DNA of 64,000 nucleotides from Sphingomonas koreensis. Lineage in GTDB: Bacteria > Pseudomonadota > Alphaproteobacteria > Sphingomonadales > Sphingomonadaceae. A program made the position numbers and the translations under genes. The stretch spans positions 315,501 through 379,500 of the forward strand of contig RCZF01000002.1 in NCBI GenBank assembly GCA_006438735.1, in the 5' to 3' direction. The notes beneath the pieces were generated by a model that was given only the letters and a program-made list of their open reading frames with translations, ran no database searches and was not told the origin of the DNA. This document shows positions 63,718 through 64,000 of the stretch, in pieces (the first letter of the stretch is position 1; each line of letters starts with the position of its first letter).

Positions 63718-64000
63718 ATGCCAAGCCTTTTCGATCCCATCGACCTCGGCGCCGTCCACGCCCCCAACCGTATCCTGATGGCGCCGCTGACGCGCGGCCG
63801 ATCGACCCGCGAGCATGTGCCGGTGGCGATGATGGGCGACTATTATGCGCAGCGCGCCGGCGCCGGGCTGATCATCTCGGAAGCGACCGGGATCAGCCGC
63901 GAAGGGCTCGGCTGGCCGTTTGCGCCGGGACTGTGGACCGACGAGCAGACCGAGGGCTGGAAGCCCGTGGTGAAGGCGGTGCATGACGCCGGCGGCCGCA
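63718..64000 (+). CDS. Old Yellow Enzyme / NADH:flavin oxidoreductase, 3' end beyond the window
   Basis: The first 94 residues of an FMN-dependent alkene reductase: MPSLFDPIDLGAVHAPNRILMAPLTRGRS (in parts) with the OYE phosphate-binding start, then YYAQRAGAGLIISEATGISREGLGWP. OYE proteins reduce activated C=C bonds or nitrate esters. A Shine-Dalgarno AAAGGAAA precedes the ATG. The rest lies past the end. Confidence 0.92.
   Translation, partial: MPSLFDPIDLGAVHAPNRILMAPLTRGRSTREHVPVAMMGDYYAQRAGAGLIISEATGISREGLGWPFAPGLWTDEQTEGWKPVVKAVHDAGGR

Overview
The window is a GC-rich stretch of an alphaproteobacterial chromosome, most likely a sphingomonad (Sphingomonas or a close relative). This rests on gene content and order: hemE facing ppsR across a putative origin, parAB-rsmG-mnmGE with parS sites, DUF3576-leuS-lptE-holA, MmcB, DUF1491, COQ9, and TonB-receptor loci with tryptophan-halogenase-like genes. 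Genus assignment is inference. Genes are densely packed, and many neighbours overlap by ATGA or GTGA.

Layout. 1-7.2 kb: HAD phosphatase (cut by the window edge), YggS, a ThiE/TenI-like protein, an outer-membrane protein, DUF3576 lipoprotein, leuS, lptE, holA. 7.2-17.6 kb, all but one gene on the minus strand: parB, parA, rsmG, mnmG, mnmE, a DUF6489-like protein, (plus-strand dienelactone hydrolase), terC, rho, hemJ, hemE, with four parS sites between 8.96 and 13.03 kb. 17.63-17.96 kb: putative oriC with DnaA boxes, where gene direction flips. 18-24.9 kb, plus strand: ppsR, maf, aroE, coaE, dnaQ, hpf, ptsN, thioesterase, DUF1491, cell-wall hydrolase, mmcB. 24.9-29.9 kb: ankyrin protein, SCO protein, YcgN protein, zinc metallopeptidase, PBP1a, msrB. 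29.9-32.8 kb: type III polyketide synthase cluster.

33.2-48.4 kb looks accessory. It holds a glycan-uptake locus: a TonB-dependent receptor, SapC protein, JmjC-like cupin, flavin-dependent halogenase and LacI regulator in one operon; divergent GH3 beta-glucosidase and MFS transporter; then GH16 glucanase and an exported beta-helix protein, with a DUF6445 protein beside them. The GH3 plus GH16 content suggests beta-glucan (laminarin-like) use. Two GAACGTTC-centred palindromes upstream of the receptor and the beta-helix gene are candidate LacI operators. The region ends at remnants of a GHKL-ATPase gene next to a tRNA-Leu(GAG) gene.

48.6-64 kb returns to housekeeping genes: MATE pump, zinc-ribbon protein, ftsEX, ydcF, plsC, prephenate dehydrogenase, hisC, metX-metW, an OmpA protein with an EF-hand loop, GAF protein, ssb, feoAB with a Fur-like box, COQ9, a DMT exporter and the start of an Old Yellow Enzyme gene. 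Three intergenic inverted repeats here look like dispersed palindromic elements.

Most notable: the receptor-linked modification cassette (halogenase, JmjC cupin, SapC, and a DUF6445 protein that itself shows oxygenase-like residues), an abrupt codon-usage switch inside leuS, the oriC/parS segment, and the defence-like gene remnant at the tRNA.
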